DNA from: Poteriospumella lacustris
Taxonomy: Eukaryota; Sar; Chrysophyceae; Chromulinales; Dinobryaceae
Assembly (NCBI GenBank): GCA_008000375.1
Contig: SMOI01000058.1
Coordinates: 1-64,000, forward strand
Reading direction: 5' to 3'
DNA: 64,000 nt
Shown here: one piece after another, positions 9,301 through 20,258 of the stretch
Numbering within the stretch: the first letter of the stretch is position 1
Layout: each line of letters starts with the position of its first letter
The notes under the pieces: generated by a model
Seen by the model: only the letters and a program-made list of their open reading frames with translations
Databases searched by the model: none
What the model was told of the DNA's origin: nothing
Made by a program: the position numbers and the translations under genes

Positions 9301-12300
9301 GCCGTTGACGTTGTCCGCGGTGCCACCGTTGCCATTTTCGGCGGACGATGGTGGCAGAGGCGAATGGTCACCCGTACCATCCTTGTGAGGATTGCCAGGC
9401 GCTTTGTTGTTGGGTCGTTTGGGGACATCGACTGGGGCTTCGTACGACATCGATAAGGCCGCTTGAAAAACGCGATCTTTTGAAGTCGGTACCAGCATAT
9501 TGAGCGGACTTAAGACGACGAGAAACGCTGCAATACTCTCTTCTAGAATACCACGGGAGACCGATGCACCGATGTTAAAGGTAAACTTGGGTTCACCAAC
9601 ATAGGCGGACCATTTGGGCGGGGGTGCACTGTGCACCTTGCGAATGAAGTGTGGTGAAGACAGCCCGAGAATTTGAGCGATTTGTGGCAGCGTGTGACGC
9701 TGAATGGGGGCCAACATTTTCAACGCGTTGAAGAAGATATCTGTTTTCCGTTGCGTCGAGGCAGCGGCATGAATACCCACAAAGGATGTCAGAAACTCGA
9801 GATCTTCCTGGGCGTTTGTCAATAACGACGAAGCCGTAGACTGCAAATCCATATGTCCCCACGTCGACACTGCGTCCGAGGTGAGCTCGGCCATTACCGC
9901 TCGGTTTTGTTCCGCCACAAAGAACAGCAGGTTGCGTAGCGCAATCTTTGCGACCCCGCTGGCCGCTTGGAAACGGGTGGCGATGTTTGGCACTTCAGCC
10001 AAGTTGATGAAGCGTGCACCGAGATTGTCCTCGTCGCGGCTGAGACGTTGTCGGATATCCGGCAACGAACAGTTCTGCAGGGCCATTTCAACATCAAAAC
10101 GGCTCTTCACCTGCGTGGAAGACGCCGAACTTGACGATGCCGCAGACGCGGTCACTGCAGTGGCTGAGGAGTTGTTATCACCGGCCACCGCTCCATCGAC
10201 GTCCATCGCAGAAGTGTCGTGAACCACTTGACCAGCGGGACCATCGCCACTAGACTTGCGTGTGCTGGTCGTGTTCGCAGCTGCAACTGCTTTCGCCTTC
10301 TTCGATCGACTTGTTTCCGCTTCGCTTTCATCGGACTCTTCAGACTCATCAACGGCTTCTGCATTGATGTACATGTCAGGGTCATGCTGCTGGCATTCGT
10401 AGCTACACCGAATGTAACAGGCAGACGATGGTGTTCGATATCCAAGCTGCTGAAAGCGCTGACACTCCCCGACGATTTCTGACTCTGGGGGCACGCAGTC
10501 TTCACAATACGCACGTTCACAATGCTCACATCGAAACAATAAACCCGCGGCAGACGACGAGCGCTGACACGTGTGACAAGCGTGATGTGGGCAGGCGAAG
10601 CGTTTCAAATCGCTTCCAGCCGGTGCTTTCTTTCCTTTCGACGATTGCTTCTTGAAGCCCAAACAATCGGCGTGATAGCTGCAGGGACACAAATCGCACA
10701 GAATCAACAATCCACCGTCCCAGCAGACTTGACAAACATCTTCGTGCTGAAAGTCACGACCGGCAACTTGCCGCCCTTTCCCTTCCAACACGACGAATGC
10801 CTCTTTCTCGCGGTTACGCTTCGTCTTGTCTGCACCAACAATGACGCCACCATTCGCTAGCGCTTGTTCACGGTGCCGTTTCTCTCGTAATTGAACGAGA
10901 AACTCGCGCATAATGTTCTTCGATTGATTGCCGCTGGGATCGTTGCGATGACCGTAGCTGGCCAGGGATTGCAAGTCGTTGTGCTTCAGCACTTGGATGT
11001 CTCCCACTCCCTCGAGATGAATCAATTGCGTACGAGACTCTCGTTTGCGTTTACCTCGACCAGTTTCTTCGACGGGAGATACAGCGTCTTCCACGGTTTG
11101 GTCGGTGATTGCTGCGGTCATATCCGTGTTAGACTGCTGTTCCGCTTGCACTTTGGCTTCAAAGTCCGTGAAGTACTTCACGCGCAACGAACTGATCGAC
11201 GCCAACGGCTCATTCTCGTCGTACTTTAAGACATTTTGCTGTTGGTTCTCGATGAGAGGAGCAGTCACGTCAGTGGTTTCTTCGATGGAGGTTGCTGTCT
11301 CAGCCGTCTCCGATGCTGTTGCAGCTGCCGGTGCCGCAACGTCAGCATGGCCATCATCGTCATTGGCATCGTCACGTTTTCGTTTGCGCGATTCTTGAGC
11401 GTTAGCCTCCACATTCGCAGCGTCGCTGGTTGTACTGCCTGGTAAACCCCTCGTGCGATCGATTAAGATGTCAATGTCTTCATCACGGAGCTCATGTTGT
11501 GCATTCTCGGTCTTCGGTGCGAAGATGCTTTGCCAGCCAAACTTCAACACCTCGAAAATTTTGCTGGGCTTTGGGCCATCGGCTTCTTCCTCGTCACTCT
11601 CCACGACGTCGTCATTGTCACTATCGCCATCATCATTGCTACCCTTAGAAGACACACGCGCTTTCTTGCGAGGACGCTTGTTGTCGTCGCCATCGTCGGC
11701 ACCGTCGTCTTCGTCGTCGTTTTCTTCCGTCGACTGTCTTTCCTCGTCCGAATCAGCAGTATCCAGCGCCTTCCCTTGCGCAGTACTTCCACGATTCACC
11801 ATGGAGTCGAGAAACAGCTTCTTTTGCGCACGATGTACAATCATTTCTTCTACGGAGTTGACCGCAACGAGGCGGTAGATGTGTACCGTCTTTGTCTGAC
11901 CAATGCGATGTACACGGGCCATGGCTTGAATGTCCGATTGCGGATTCCAATCACTATCAACAACCACACGGTTCAATAAACACGTGACCATACAGAAATA
12001 CTCAAGAAATCAGTCGTACCTGTCGAACAAAATCACCGTGTCCGCCGTGAACAAATTGACACCTTCGCCTCCCGCACGAGTGGACAAGCAAAAGATGGAA
12101 TACTCCGAGTTCTTGCGATTAAACAAGGAAATGCGGACTTCACGCATGACACGATTGGTAGAGCCATCAAGACGTTGATACTTGTAACCACGATATTCCA
12201 AATAATCGCAAATAATGTCCAAGGTGCGTACATACTGGGAGAACAACACGACACGATGGCCTTTATCGTGTAGACGCTTCAGCAACTTATCCAGAACTTG

Positions 12301-13798
12301 CATTTTACCACTCGCGTCAATAATATCCTGTGAAGCTCGTCCCAACGGATCATGAACATCTTCAAATCCTTCGAAGAGATATGGATGATTCGCTGCTTTG
12401 CGCAAGTGTGCCAAGAGGCCCACCAACGTCGCCCGATCTGTCTTCGATCGTATAGCGTTTCCTTCTCCATTTTGAGCTAATCGCATTCTCTCCATCCGTT
12501 CGAGAGTACTTCTTTCACGAAAGAGAAGAAATTGAGTAAGTTCTTTCTGGACATCAGTCATCGGGCAGTCAATTTTGGTCTCCAATTTTGGTGGAAGCGT
12601 TTGCTCCACTTCGGACTTAATCCTTCGCAACATAAACGGTCGCATCATGTAATGGGCTTTGTTCAACAGATCTCGATCAATCAATTTCTCCGTTAGATTG
12701 AATGCTTTCTCAAAGAGTGACAAATCCGTGACAACATTTGGCGCCAAAAACTTCAAAATGGCTCCAGCCTCCTTCAAGTTGTTTTGCAGTGGCGTACCAG
12801 ACAAAACCACTTTGAAGACCGTTGCTAACGACGCACATGCTTTAGCAACAATGGTTTCGTCATTGCGAATGCGATGACCCTCGTCAAGAAAGATTGCTCG
12901 CCAAACCTGCCTTCGGATCGCCTTGGACATTCCACCCTGTTTGATTCCTTCGTAGGTGGTGATCACTGCATCAGTACTCGAGAGATCTTTCATTTTTGCG
13001 ATCAAACGACTTTGCTCTTCAGGATCATTCGAATGCATCCGCAACACACGCATAGTGGGACAAAATTTCTTGAATTCGTTCATCCAGTTGAACATAACTG
13101 TGAGTGGAACAATAAACAGCAGGGGGCCTTTCAACTTGCGAACGTGAACAAGGAAAGACGCAAAAGCTATGCTTTGTAGAGTTTCTATAGGCAGAAAATA
13201 AGTGTAATAATAAATATTCGAACAAAACGATTCAACCCATTAAAAACTTACTTCCAAGACCCATTTCATCGCCCAGAACGCTATTTATTCGTTGATCGTA
13301 CTGTTGAATGAGCCAGTTCAAACCTTCCAATTGATATTGTCGCATGGTGCAATTGATGATCGTCTTTGGTTGCCGATGAACGATTTCTATCATGGCATCA
13401 TCAAGTACTCTGACACGGGTGTTCGCCATTCTTGACTTGCTTTCGTCCACGGCATCTTCCAACTTTGCGAAAACTTTGTCCGTCACGAAAGGCTTGAGAA
13501 CTTTCCGATGCCGAGATAAAGAAGCCAAACGAATCCGATCGCAATCCTCAAGGAAAGATCTGGGAATGGCAGGCTTCTTTCTCTGCTGCTCTATCTCTGA
13601 GTCGCTGAGATCAAATGGATCGGCACTTTCGTTAGAATCGCTTTCGGCGTCGTCAGCCTCAGCACTACTTTCTTCATTATCATCATCTGACGAATCAGAC
13701 GATGAACCGAACGATGCATCCGATTCGCTTTGATTTTCCGAATAAGATTTTGCACCAGAGCTAAGCGAAGCTGCTCGTTGGGACCGCCTCACTGACAT
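6340..13798 (-). CDS. SNF2-family chromatin-remodeling ATPase with PHD-type zinc fingers, 2441 residues
   Basis: Three exons: 13252-13798, 12020-13184 and 6340-11953, with 67-nt and 66-nt introns. Splicing rebuilds GDEMGLG-KTLQ (motif I) and ILFD-SDWNPQ exactly. The start is the ATG at 13798; an upstream GTG was rejected. An acidic N-terminus is followed by SNF2_N with DEGH (about 282-285) and GTPLQNN, then Helicase_C with [20 protein letters not shown] and [12 protein letters not shown] highly acidic linker leads to Cys/His clusters at about 975-1080 ([20 protein letters not shown], then CPHHACHTC and [12 protein letters not shown]), read as a PHD finger plus an extended PHD. The last 1300 residues are Ala/Ser/Gln/Pro-rich with helical islands of unknown fold. 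Family role (known): ATP-driven nucleosome remodeling; the zinc fingers probably read histone tails (inference). The ATPase core resembles the ISWI/CHD/LSH group. Confidence 0.93.
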
Positions 13799-14957
13799 TG
13801 AATTCGCAGACACTTTGACGATAATTTATTCGACTTCAATCAAATCACTCGATGAAATGCAAAACAAACAAGAAGCTTTTCAATGATCTCCTTGGAATAG
13901 ATTCCAAAAAAAGGAAAGGATTTGAAGAATCAGTCAATCAAATCGATGAAAGGAGGACCGAAGACTTCCTCGAAAGGTTGTGCTGGTTTTGATTTTTTTC
14001 TGGTCGAGTCGAAACGAACCCACGATGACAAGAGGCTATCGGTGGCAGGGCACCAGCTCTAAAAACAAAACGAGGTGGTGCGCTCTGAGTAGTCCCTCTC
14101 TCTGCCTCGATTTCAGTAGCCAGTGAAGGCGGTGGAAATGACGTAGAGAATTCCAGGAAAGGATAGGAGTTGGCCACTACATCAATAATTTATCCTCAAG
14201 TATAGTAAATGTCCCAACTTCTTCTTGCTTTTCTTTAGTCAGAGAGTGTGCAGTCGACGAAGGCTTTTTACAATATCACCAGTTCAAAGAGTATTCGCTG
14301 ACAGTAATAGCTAAAGCGAAGATTTACAGAAGAGAACAGGGGAAATGCCTGAAGGTATACAGCTCCATACTGTTTAATTGTTCATGCCCTTTTATCAGCA
14401 TGTCCTTATCGCAGAAATAGGACTCTTCTGGTGATAAGTGATCTCAAGAAGAAAGGAAGTTCATAAGCAAATCAGTTGCGTACGCACGTAAACATTATTA
14501 GTTCATTAAAACGGTCAAGTAGAGTCTGTAGGTTTTCAAAATTTGGCGAAGTTGCGTTGCTTGGACTTCCTAATTCTAGACGAAAGAGGAGGAAGAAGTT
14601 GTTCAATGCTTCAGTGAGACAAGAAACTTCAGGTTTCAGACAAGAAGTGCTTCAGACACAATGCTGATCTTCAAGACTTCAGACAAGAACTTTCAGGTTC
14701 AACTCACAATCACCAAAGATTTGAAAATATACTACTTAACTGAGATTAATATAATCTAATAATCCGATGCGTACGAACATCGATCGTCAATGATTTGCGA
14801 ATAAAACTCCTATGAGCACCTCGAGAACACTTCATCACCAGAAGAGTCCTATTTGTACTTTAGGACTCTTCTCTGGCGACGAATGTGCATTAGTGCACTT
14901 TCGATTGAAAGTGGCGGCTGACCTCCAAAGCAATGTAACTGTGGATCGCGTTCATCC
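13799..14957. other. 1.16-kb intergenic region between SNF2 (5') and acetyl-CoA synthetase (3')
   Basis: No gene is supported. It contains an inverted pair of about 32 bp (14415-14445 and 14823-14854), a 12-bp stem hairpin at 14840-14872, and at 14610-14700 several copies of a CTTCAGACAAGAA-like motif. The open frames here lack domains. Confidence 0.55.
14415..14854. repeat. Inverted-repeat pair enclosing about 375 bp (MITE-like candidate)
   Basis: AAATAGGACTCTTCTGGTGA begins at 14415. The same sequence, with one indel and one mismatch over about 32 bp, is read on the other strand from 14854 down to 14823. A third, imperfect copy (TAGGACTCTTCTCTGGCGAC) starts at 14861 and forms a hairpin with the right end. 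No target-site duplication and no coding capacity were found. Confidence 0.5.
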
Positions 14958-17595
14958 TTAGTGCAAGTTGGCCTTCTTTCCATATGCCTCCTTGAATCTC
15001 TCCACCAAACGAGGGACGACACTGGGATCCGCCAAAGTTGTAACATCGCCAATGTGATCCTCTTCACCTGATGCAACCTTTCGCAAAATACGCCGCATGA
15101 TCTTGCCGGATCGGGTCTTCGGCAAGTCACAATAAACAATAAAATCCGGAGTTGCGATTGGTGAAATCATTTCACGGACAACGTGCTTCAGTGCCTGTGT
15201 CAGCTCTGAGGATGCAACAATGGAGTCGCGCAGAATAACGAAGCAACCAATGCCCTCTCCCTTGATGTCGTGCGGGAATCCAACCACCGCCGCCTCAGCA
15301 ACACCGGGGTGGGAGACGAGCGCGGATTCAATCTCAGCAGTACCAATACGATGTCCAGATGGATTGATGACGTCATCAACACGGCCAGTGATCCAATAGT
15401 AACCATCAGCGTCGCGACGAGCACCGTCACTTGTGAAGTAGTACCCTAAGAACAAACAAAACATTGTTAGAAATGAATCCAAGGAAAAGAATGGTTCAAA
15501 AACAAAACAAAACATTAATTGGCAAAATTCCCTGAGAAATAGATTATTGCATATTTGGTGTACCATCAGAGGTATCTTTCTCCTTTATATTGCTACCCGT
15601 CATACGACTTTTCCTTTACCATCGGGTACACGTTGAGCCCCACCTATCCACACCAGAAACTCCGAGGAGTTTCCATCTACCTGTCATGCACCGTGATAGT
15701 CACCTTCGCAGATAACCCCCAATAGAAAAATCTATCGAGTAGCTCACAAATGCTACACAGCATGACGTGTCTCCACACTATTTCAGCGTCATGACGACCG
15801 GTGTTTTTCTAAAGTATGAGGTACTTCAAGATAGACAACATGAATCGAGGATTGTACTTCGCGTCGGCATAACCAGAGAAAAATGTCCGGATACGAAAAA
15901 TCGTCGGCATTGGGAATTTGAACCAAAGAGAAATAGCCATATCGACTGGAAATATACTTACCAGGGTAGGGCTTAGTGTACACATTCAAGAACCTCTCGT
16001 GATCACCGTACACTGTGCGCGCAATAGATGGCCAAGGGTGTTTGATACATAACACACCTTCGACCCCGTTGCCTTCAAGCTCTTTACCGGACTGAGGATC
16101 AACAATGGCGAACTCAATTCCGTAGTACGGAACCGCACAAGATCCAGGCTTCATTGGATGAAGGCCGGGCAAGTTTGTCGCCATGTGACCACCAGTTTCT
16201 GTTTGCCAATACGTGTCCGAAACCGAGCAGCTACCCCGTCCCACATGGGTAAAATACCAGCGCCACGCCTCAGGGTTGATAGGTTCACCAACAGTGCCAA
16301 GGCACTTCAGGGATGACAAATCGTAGTTCGCAATTGGCGCAGGGTCGTATCTCATCAGGGCACGAACTAAGAAACAGTGGTAAATGGTCAATGAGGAACA
16401 AATGGGATGGACTTGGGGATTCGAGACTTACTTGCTGTTGGGGCAGTGTAAAAATTGGTAATTTTGAGACGTTGAACAACATCCCAATAACGGTAGGGGT
16501 TGGGATAGGTCGGAATGGATTCGAACATGACCGTTGTAGTACCATTCAGCAAAGGGCCGTAGAGAATGTACGTATGACCGGTGATCCATCCGACATCGGC
16601 AACGCATCCATGAATATCACCTTCTTGTAAGTTGAATGAATGATGCGTGGTCATGGCGGCGTGCAACAGGTATCCGGCAGTGCTGTGAGCCAAGCCCTTG
16701 GGTTTACCGGTCGATCCGGATGTATAAAGGATGAAAAGGGTGTCTTCACTGTCCATGAACTCCGCAGGACAGTATGGCCGGCTCTTGGGCAACTCTTCGG
16801 TCATATGCACATCAATAGGATTTGGGGATGTGTATTCCGAGCCAGGGTATTGGAAAACGAAAACCTTCTTCACCAAATCCTTCGGACAATGTTCCACAGC
16901 ATGATCGACAACAGTCTTCAGAGGAAGCACGCGGCCACCGCGATGGCTATACGTGGCCGTGACAACGAAGTGGCTGCTGCAATCAACAATGCGATCCTTC
17001 AAAGATTCAGCAGAGAATCCTGCAAAAACCACGGAATGGATTGCACCGATACGAGCACAAGCCAACATCACCATAGCAACCTCAGGGATCATTGGCATGT
17101 AAATCGTCACACAATGTCCTTTTCGAACCCCATGCGCCAACAAAACATTGGCGATTCGGCACACCTGCTGATGCAACTCACGGTACGTGATAGTGCGAGT
17201 GTTTCCCGGTTCATCACCTTCCCACAAAATTGCAGCTTGGTCGGCCCTCTTTGACAAGTGGCGGTCAACACAGTTGTAACAAGCGTTAAGGCGACCGTTC
17301 AAAAACCACGCAATGTCTCCTTCTATGAAAGATCCCGATCGGACTTGAGTATATGGCGTATAGAACGACAAGTATTTCTCCGCCATAGAGCTCCAAAACT
17401 CATCAGGGTGAGCGATACTATGCTCATATCTGGCACGATAGTCTTCAAATGTCTCGCTGGAGGTGAAGGGCTGACGATTCACGTCGAAAGCAGTGTAGAC
17501 CTGTTCATAGATTCAGCGTAAGGTTCATTAGAAGGAAGATTGCATCAAGCATCGATACTCACATTGTGTCCGTCAGAAGGAATAAGAGCCGACAT
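14958..17595 (-). CDS. ACS: Acetyl-CoA synthetase (AMP-forming), 664 residues
   Basis: Four exons: 17563-17595, 16432-17500, 15962-16366 and 14958-15445. Introns are 62, 65 and 516 nt. All junctions restore family sequence, for example APTA-IRALMRY and [15 protein letters not shown]. The start is an 11-codon first exon ([11 protein letters not shown]). The enzyme makes acetyl-CoA from acetate, ATP and CoA through acetyl-AMP (known). Visible signatures are the AMP-binding P-loop [11 protein letters not shown], the [10 protein letters not shown] motif, [20 protein letters not shown] with [13 protein letters not shown], and the C-terminal catalytic-lysine motif [11 protein letters not shown]. 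Length and motif order are canonical. No organelle signal is obvious, so a cytosolic site is likely. Intron 3 is about seven times longer than any other intron in the window. Confidence 0.96.
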
Positions 17596-17983
17596 TGTTG
17601 GTTAGGATGAAACGATCAGATGTGTTTCGCTATCATCCAATCGGATCCAAAAATGTGCGGTCCCGCCAGCTATTCCAACTGTAACATCAATGAAAAAGCT
17701 GGATCCACAAATGTGTGATGCACCACTGTTTTTCTTCTGCATCGATCAGCCATCATCACACTTCTGGTGATCGACGGAATTCGGACGGAAATCCGTTATT
17801 CCCAGACTTTTGAGGTTCTGAGCCTTTGGGTCAACATGACTACGATGACGATGACGATGACGATAACACAAAGTAAATAAAGGTAACCAAGCAGGAGGAA
17901 GAAGCACAAGTTAAAGAGAGTGGCGAAGCGAAAAGAATCGTCACAACAAATTGAAATTGTGACCTGTGTTCCTTGTCTTACTA
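17596..17983. promoter_or_regulatory. Divergent intergenic region between ACS (-) and the signal peptidase (+)
   Basis: About 0.39 kb serving both 5' ends. It contains a short (ACGATG)n microsatellite near 17840-17866. A minus-strand frame over this repeat mimics a membrane segment rich in Ile/Val but is a repeat artefact. No promoter motif was recognised. Confidence 0.4.
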
Positions 17984-18774
17984 ATGTTTGCAAAATTTGG
18001 CGCAGTCTTGAAGAGAAACAAAGACTTGCTCTTGCAAGTCGGTTCAACAGCAGGTGGATGTTTTCTCTTCACGAACTATGTCGTGGGGTTCACTATCTTT
18101 ATTGGGCCCAGTATGGAGCCAACCATTGACAAAAGTGGGGAAATTGGATTCGTAGACTATTTCTCTTACAAGGTTTTGGGGAAATCTTTTGAAAGAGGCG
18201 ATGTTGTGATTGCCCATGCTAATTCTGGAAAAAGTAAGTTTCTTCAGTTGGTGAGGTGGTGTATTTTGTTCCTTTCTGACATTACTTATGTGTAGCCATT
18301 TGTAAGAGAATTCGAGCTGTTGAAGGTGACATTGTTTTCCTGCGATCATCACCTTTTCGGACCGAGAGCGTTGTTCTTGAGAAAGGGCAGATTTGGGTAC
18401 AGGGCGACAACCCGTCAAATAGCTTGGATTCACGGATGTATGGACCTCTCGACAAATCAGCACTTCAAGGTCGTGTCTTTTGGAAGTGCAACTGGAATAA
18501 GTATCATTGTGAAAAGGTGGAGAAGGAATTCGAGTATTGCTCCATCGCCGATGAACGAGCCGACACGAAGGTTTTAAGGGAAGGGGCAGCATATTTCATC
18601 CCCACTCAACCGAATGGAGATTCTAACCCGTCGACAAAGAATGAGAACTCCAGTGCGCCGTCACAGAATGAGGATTTCAGCTCGCCGACAGGTAGTGCCA
18701 GCTCGCCGACAGGAAATGCCAGTTCTCCGGCAGGAGACGCCAGCTCAGGAACTGAAGATGAATCTCAAAACTAA
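17984..18774 (+). CDS. Signal peptidase I family protein, mitochondrial inner-membrane-peptidase-like, 242 residues
   Basis: Two exons: 17984-18233 and 18296-18774, with a 62-nt intron. The start is the ATG at 17984; an in-frame GTG lies upstream. One membrane segment (about 20-42) is followed directly by the catalytic serine in GPSMEPT (Ser43). The general-base lysine is Lys87 in CKRIRAVEGD, rebuilt across the intron. The family boxes V-x-GDNP-x-NS-x-DSR-x-YGPL are complete. Spacing matches the IMP1/IMP2 branch, which removes presequences on the outer face of the mitochondrial inner membrane (known). Unusual is the C-terminal tail of about 50 residues, Ser/Asn-rich, with a repeated SSPTGSA/SSPTGNA/SSPAGDA unit. 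That tail is absent from ordinary IMPs and may be disordered. Confidence 0.88.
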
Positions 18775-19232
18775 TTTCACAAAGAAGAGTTAGTGCGAAT
18801 GAAGCACACCAAGCATGGCTTGCACCACGTATCATGACTAGATGTGGTTCGTCCTTTCCGTAGTTGGCGGCTTGTTGGTCAGCAACACCGCGGCGACATT
18901 CGAGCTTGTACAAAGAAAAAATGAAGTGCAGTGGAGGATTCTTTCCTTGCTGCTTGCGCCCGAAGAAGCCGGTGCAAAAGCGATTCCCGTAATCATTTTA
19001 TACAGTAAATCATTCATCATTTCTGTCAGGGAAGAGATTGTATGTACCCAACTGGTTTCTTCATTGAAGCACTTCGATCTGTTTGTCATGCATTATGTTG
19101 CGTGACCACAAGTTCATCGGCGATCAAAACAGCGGTCGAATGAAGGGGAGAACACTCTTATAATCGGAGATGGAACTGAATATTTACAGAAAACTATAAT
19201 ACATGGATGCTTCACTCTACGCCCGGTCCACT
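18775..19232. other. Convergent 3' region between the signal peptidase and PSMD9
   Basis: 0.46 kb between convergent stops. An 87-codon + frame at 18842-19105 begins with a hydrophobic stretch but has no recognised family or clear start context, so it is not annotated as a gene. Confidence 0.5.
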
Positions 19233-19964
19233 TTACTTCATTGGGGACAAATGACAGCCCAAAAGGCCTCTGCCGCTCCAAGAACGAGGGGTTAAGCTCA
19301 GATCAACTGTAATATCCTGCACAGATTCGGACGACGCGCTCTCTCCCATTTGTGAACTTCTACGCCGAACCACAACATCAATTGGTTTCTCAACGGAGCT
19401 GCCGACAAGCTTGGCAATGGCCTGCATAAAACTCGGATGATGATGTGTTATATGTCCAAACCGAAGTAGAGCGTCTCCATCTCTTACACCAGCAACGGAT
19501 GCTGGCGATTCGGGAAGAATCTCGTCAAGGATGGCCATTGGTAAAAGATCTGCCGCGTGGCTTGGTAACGAGGAAGCTGTCTGAGCGACACTGTCAACTT
19601 GCGCAGGCGGACCAGCACTCACTGGTGGATTCACTGGTTGCAGGGCGAAGAGCTTCTTCGTTAAATCCTCAATGCGCCTCATGAGCTGCTTGTGGTCGTA
19701 ATTTAGCTCTGCCAGTCGTTGTCGCTTTCTACGCACATTGTAGATGTCCAAGTCTCCACGTGGGAAGCCTTCTGCATCAGTCAATGGATCCTTAATTCCA
19801 GCTGGAGCCTCACCATTAAGTCCAGGACTTGTCAGCTCGGAGTGAATGGCGTCAGCCTCAATTTCGAACGCATCGCGCTGAGCCAAAAGTGAGTCTAAAT
19901 CCTTTCGGAGTTGGCTATACTCCGACTGCAACCCAACATCATCACCGATACCAATGAACTCCAT
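19233..19964 (-). CDS. PSMD9: 26S proteasome assembly chaperone PSMD9/Nas2 (p27), 243 residues
   Basis: Single exon; the start is the ATG at 19964 (MEFIGIGDD). The longer frame upstream lacks homology. The N-terminal helical hairpin carries the family block FPRGDLDIYNVRRKRQRL followed by the DHKQLMRRIEDL helix. A C-terminal PDZ domain (about 150-240; PESPASVAGVRDGDALLRFG) ends in the conserved WSGRGLLGCHLSPMK. Nas2/PSMD9 binds Rpt5 and guides base assembly of the 26S proteasome (known). Length and domain order match the family. Confidence 0.93.
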   Translation of the reverse strand: MEFIGIGDDVGLQSEYSQLRKDLDSLLAQRDAFEIEADAIHSELTSPGLNGEAPAGIKDPLTDAEGFPRGDLDIYNVRRKRQRLAELNYDHKQLMRRIEDLTKKLFALQPVNPPVSAGPPAQVDSVAQTASSLPSHAADLLPMAILDEILPESPASVAGVRDGDALLRFGHITHHHPSFMQAIAKLVGSSVEKPIDVVVRRRSSQMGESASSESVQDITVDLSLTPRSWSGRGLLGCHLSPMK

Positions 19965-20185
19965 CGCTGCAGATGCCGAGATGGCAGTTTTCTGACAGAT
20001 ATATCTGTATATCGGATCAGATCGAAGACGGAAGAACCAAAGAAAAGACGGAAGAAGCCCAAGGGTCAAAGAGCCACAGACATCCCAGTGTTGCTCAAAC
20101 TTTTGGGTGACCACGGCGTTCGTGTCGAGTTGATCAGCACCACTCTTTTACCTCTTTTGCATATGCATCCTACGCATCGGAATCC

Positions 20186-20227
20186 ATGCAAATATCTTGC
20201 ACATAATGCAAATCGGATCGTATAAAG
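20186..20227 (+). promoter_or_regulatory. Possible core promoter: two ATGCAAAT octamers and a TATA-like box
   Basis: ATGCAAAT occurs at 20186-20193 and again 20 bp later at 20206-20213. TATAAAG follows at 20221-20227, 32 bp before the ATG at 20259. The arrangement resembles an octamer/TATA promoter, but the TATA is close to the ATG, so the leader would be very short. It lies between PSMD9 (-) and the type II membrane protein gene (+). Function is inferred only. Confidence 0.35.
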
Positions 20228-20258
20228 GTGACGATTTGTTGTTGTGCCAAATAGACCG

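Noticed and set aside
17796-18047. Minus frame with an Ile/Val membrane-like stretch
   Set aside because: The hydrophobic run is the translation of a (GATGAC)n microsatellite in the divergent promoter.
18842-19105. 87-codon + frame with a hydrophobic start
   Set aside because: Lies in a convergent 3' region; no family and weak signal-peptide character.
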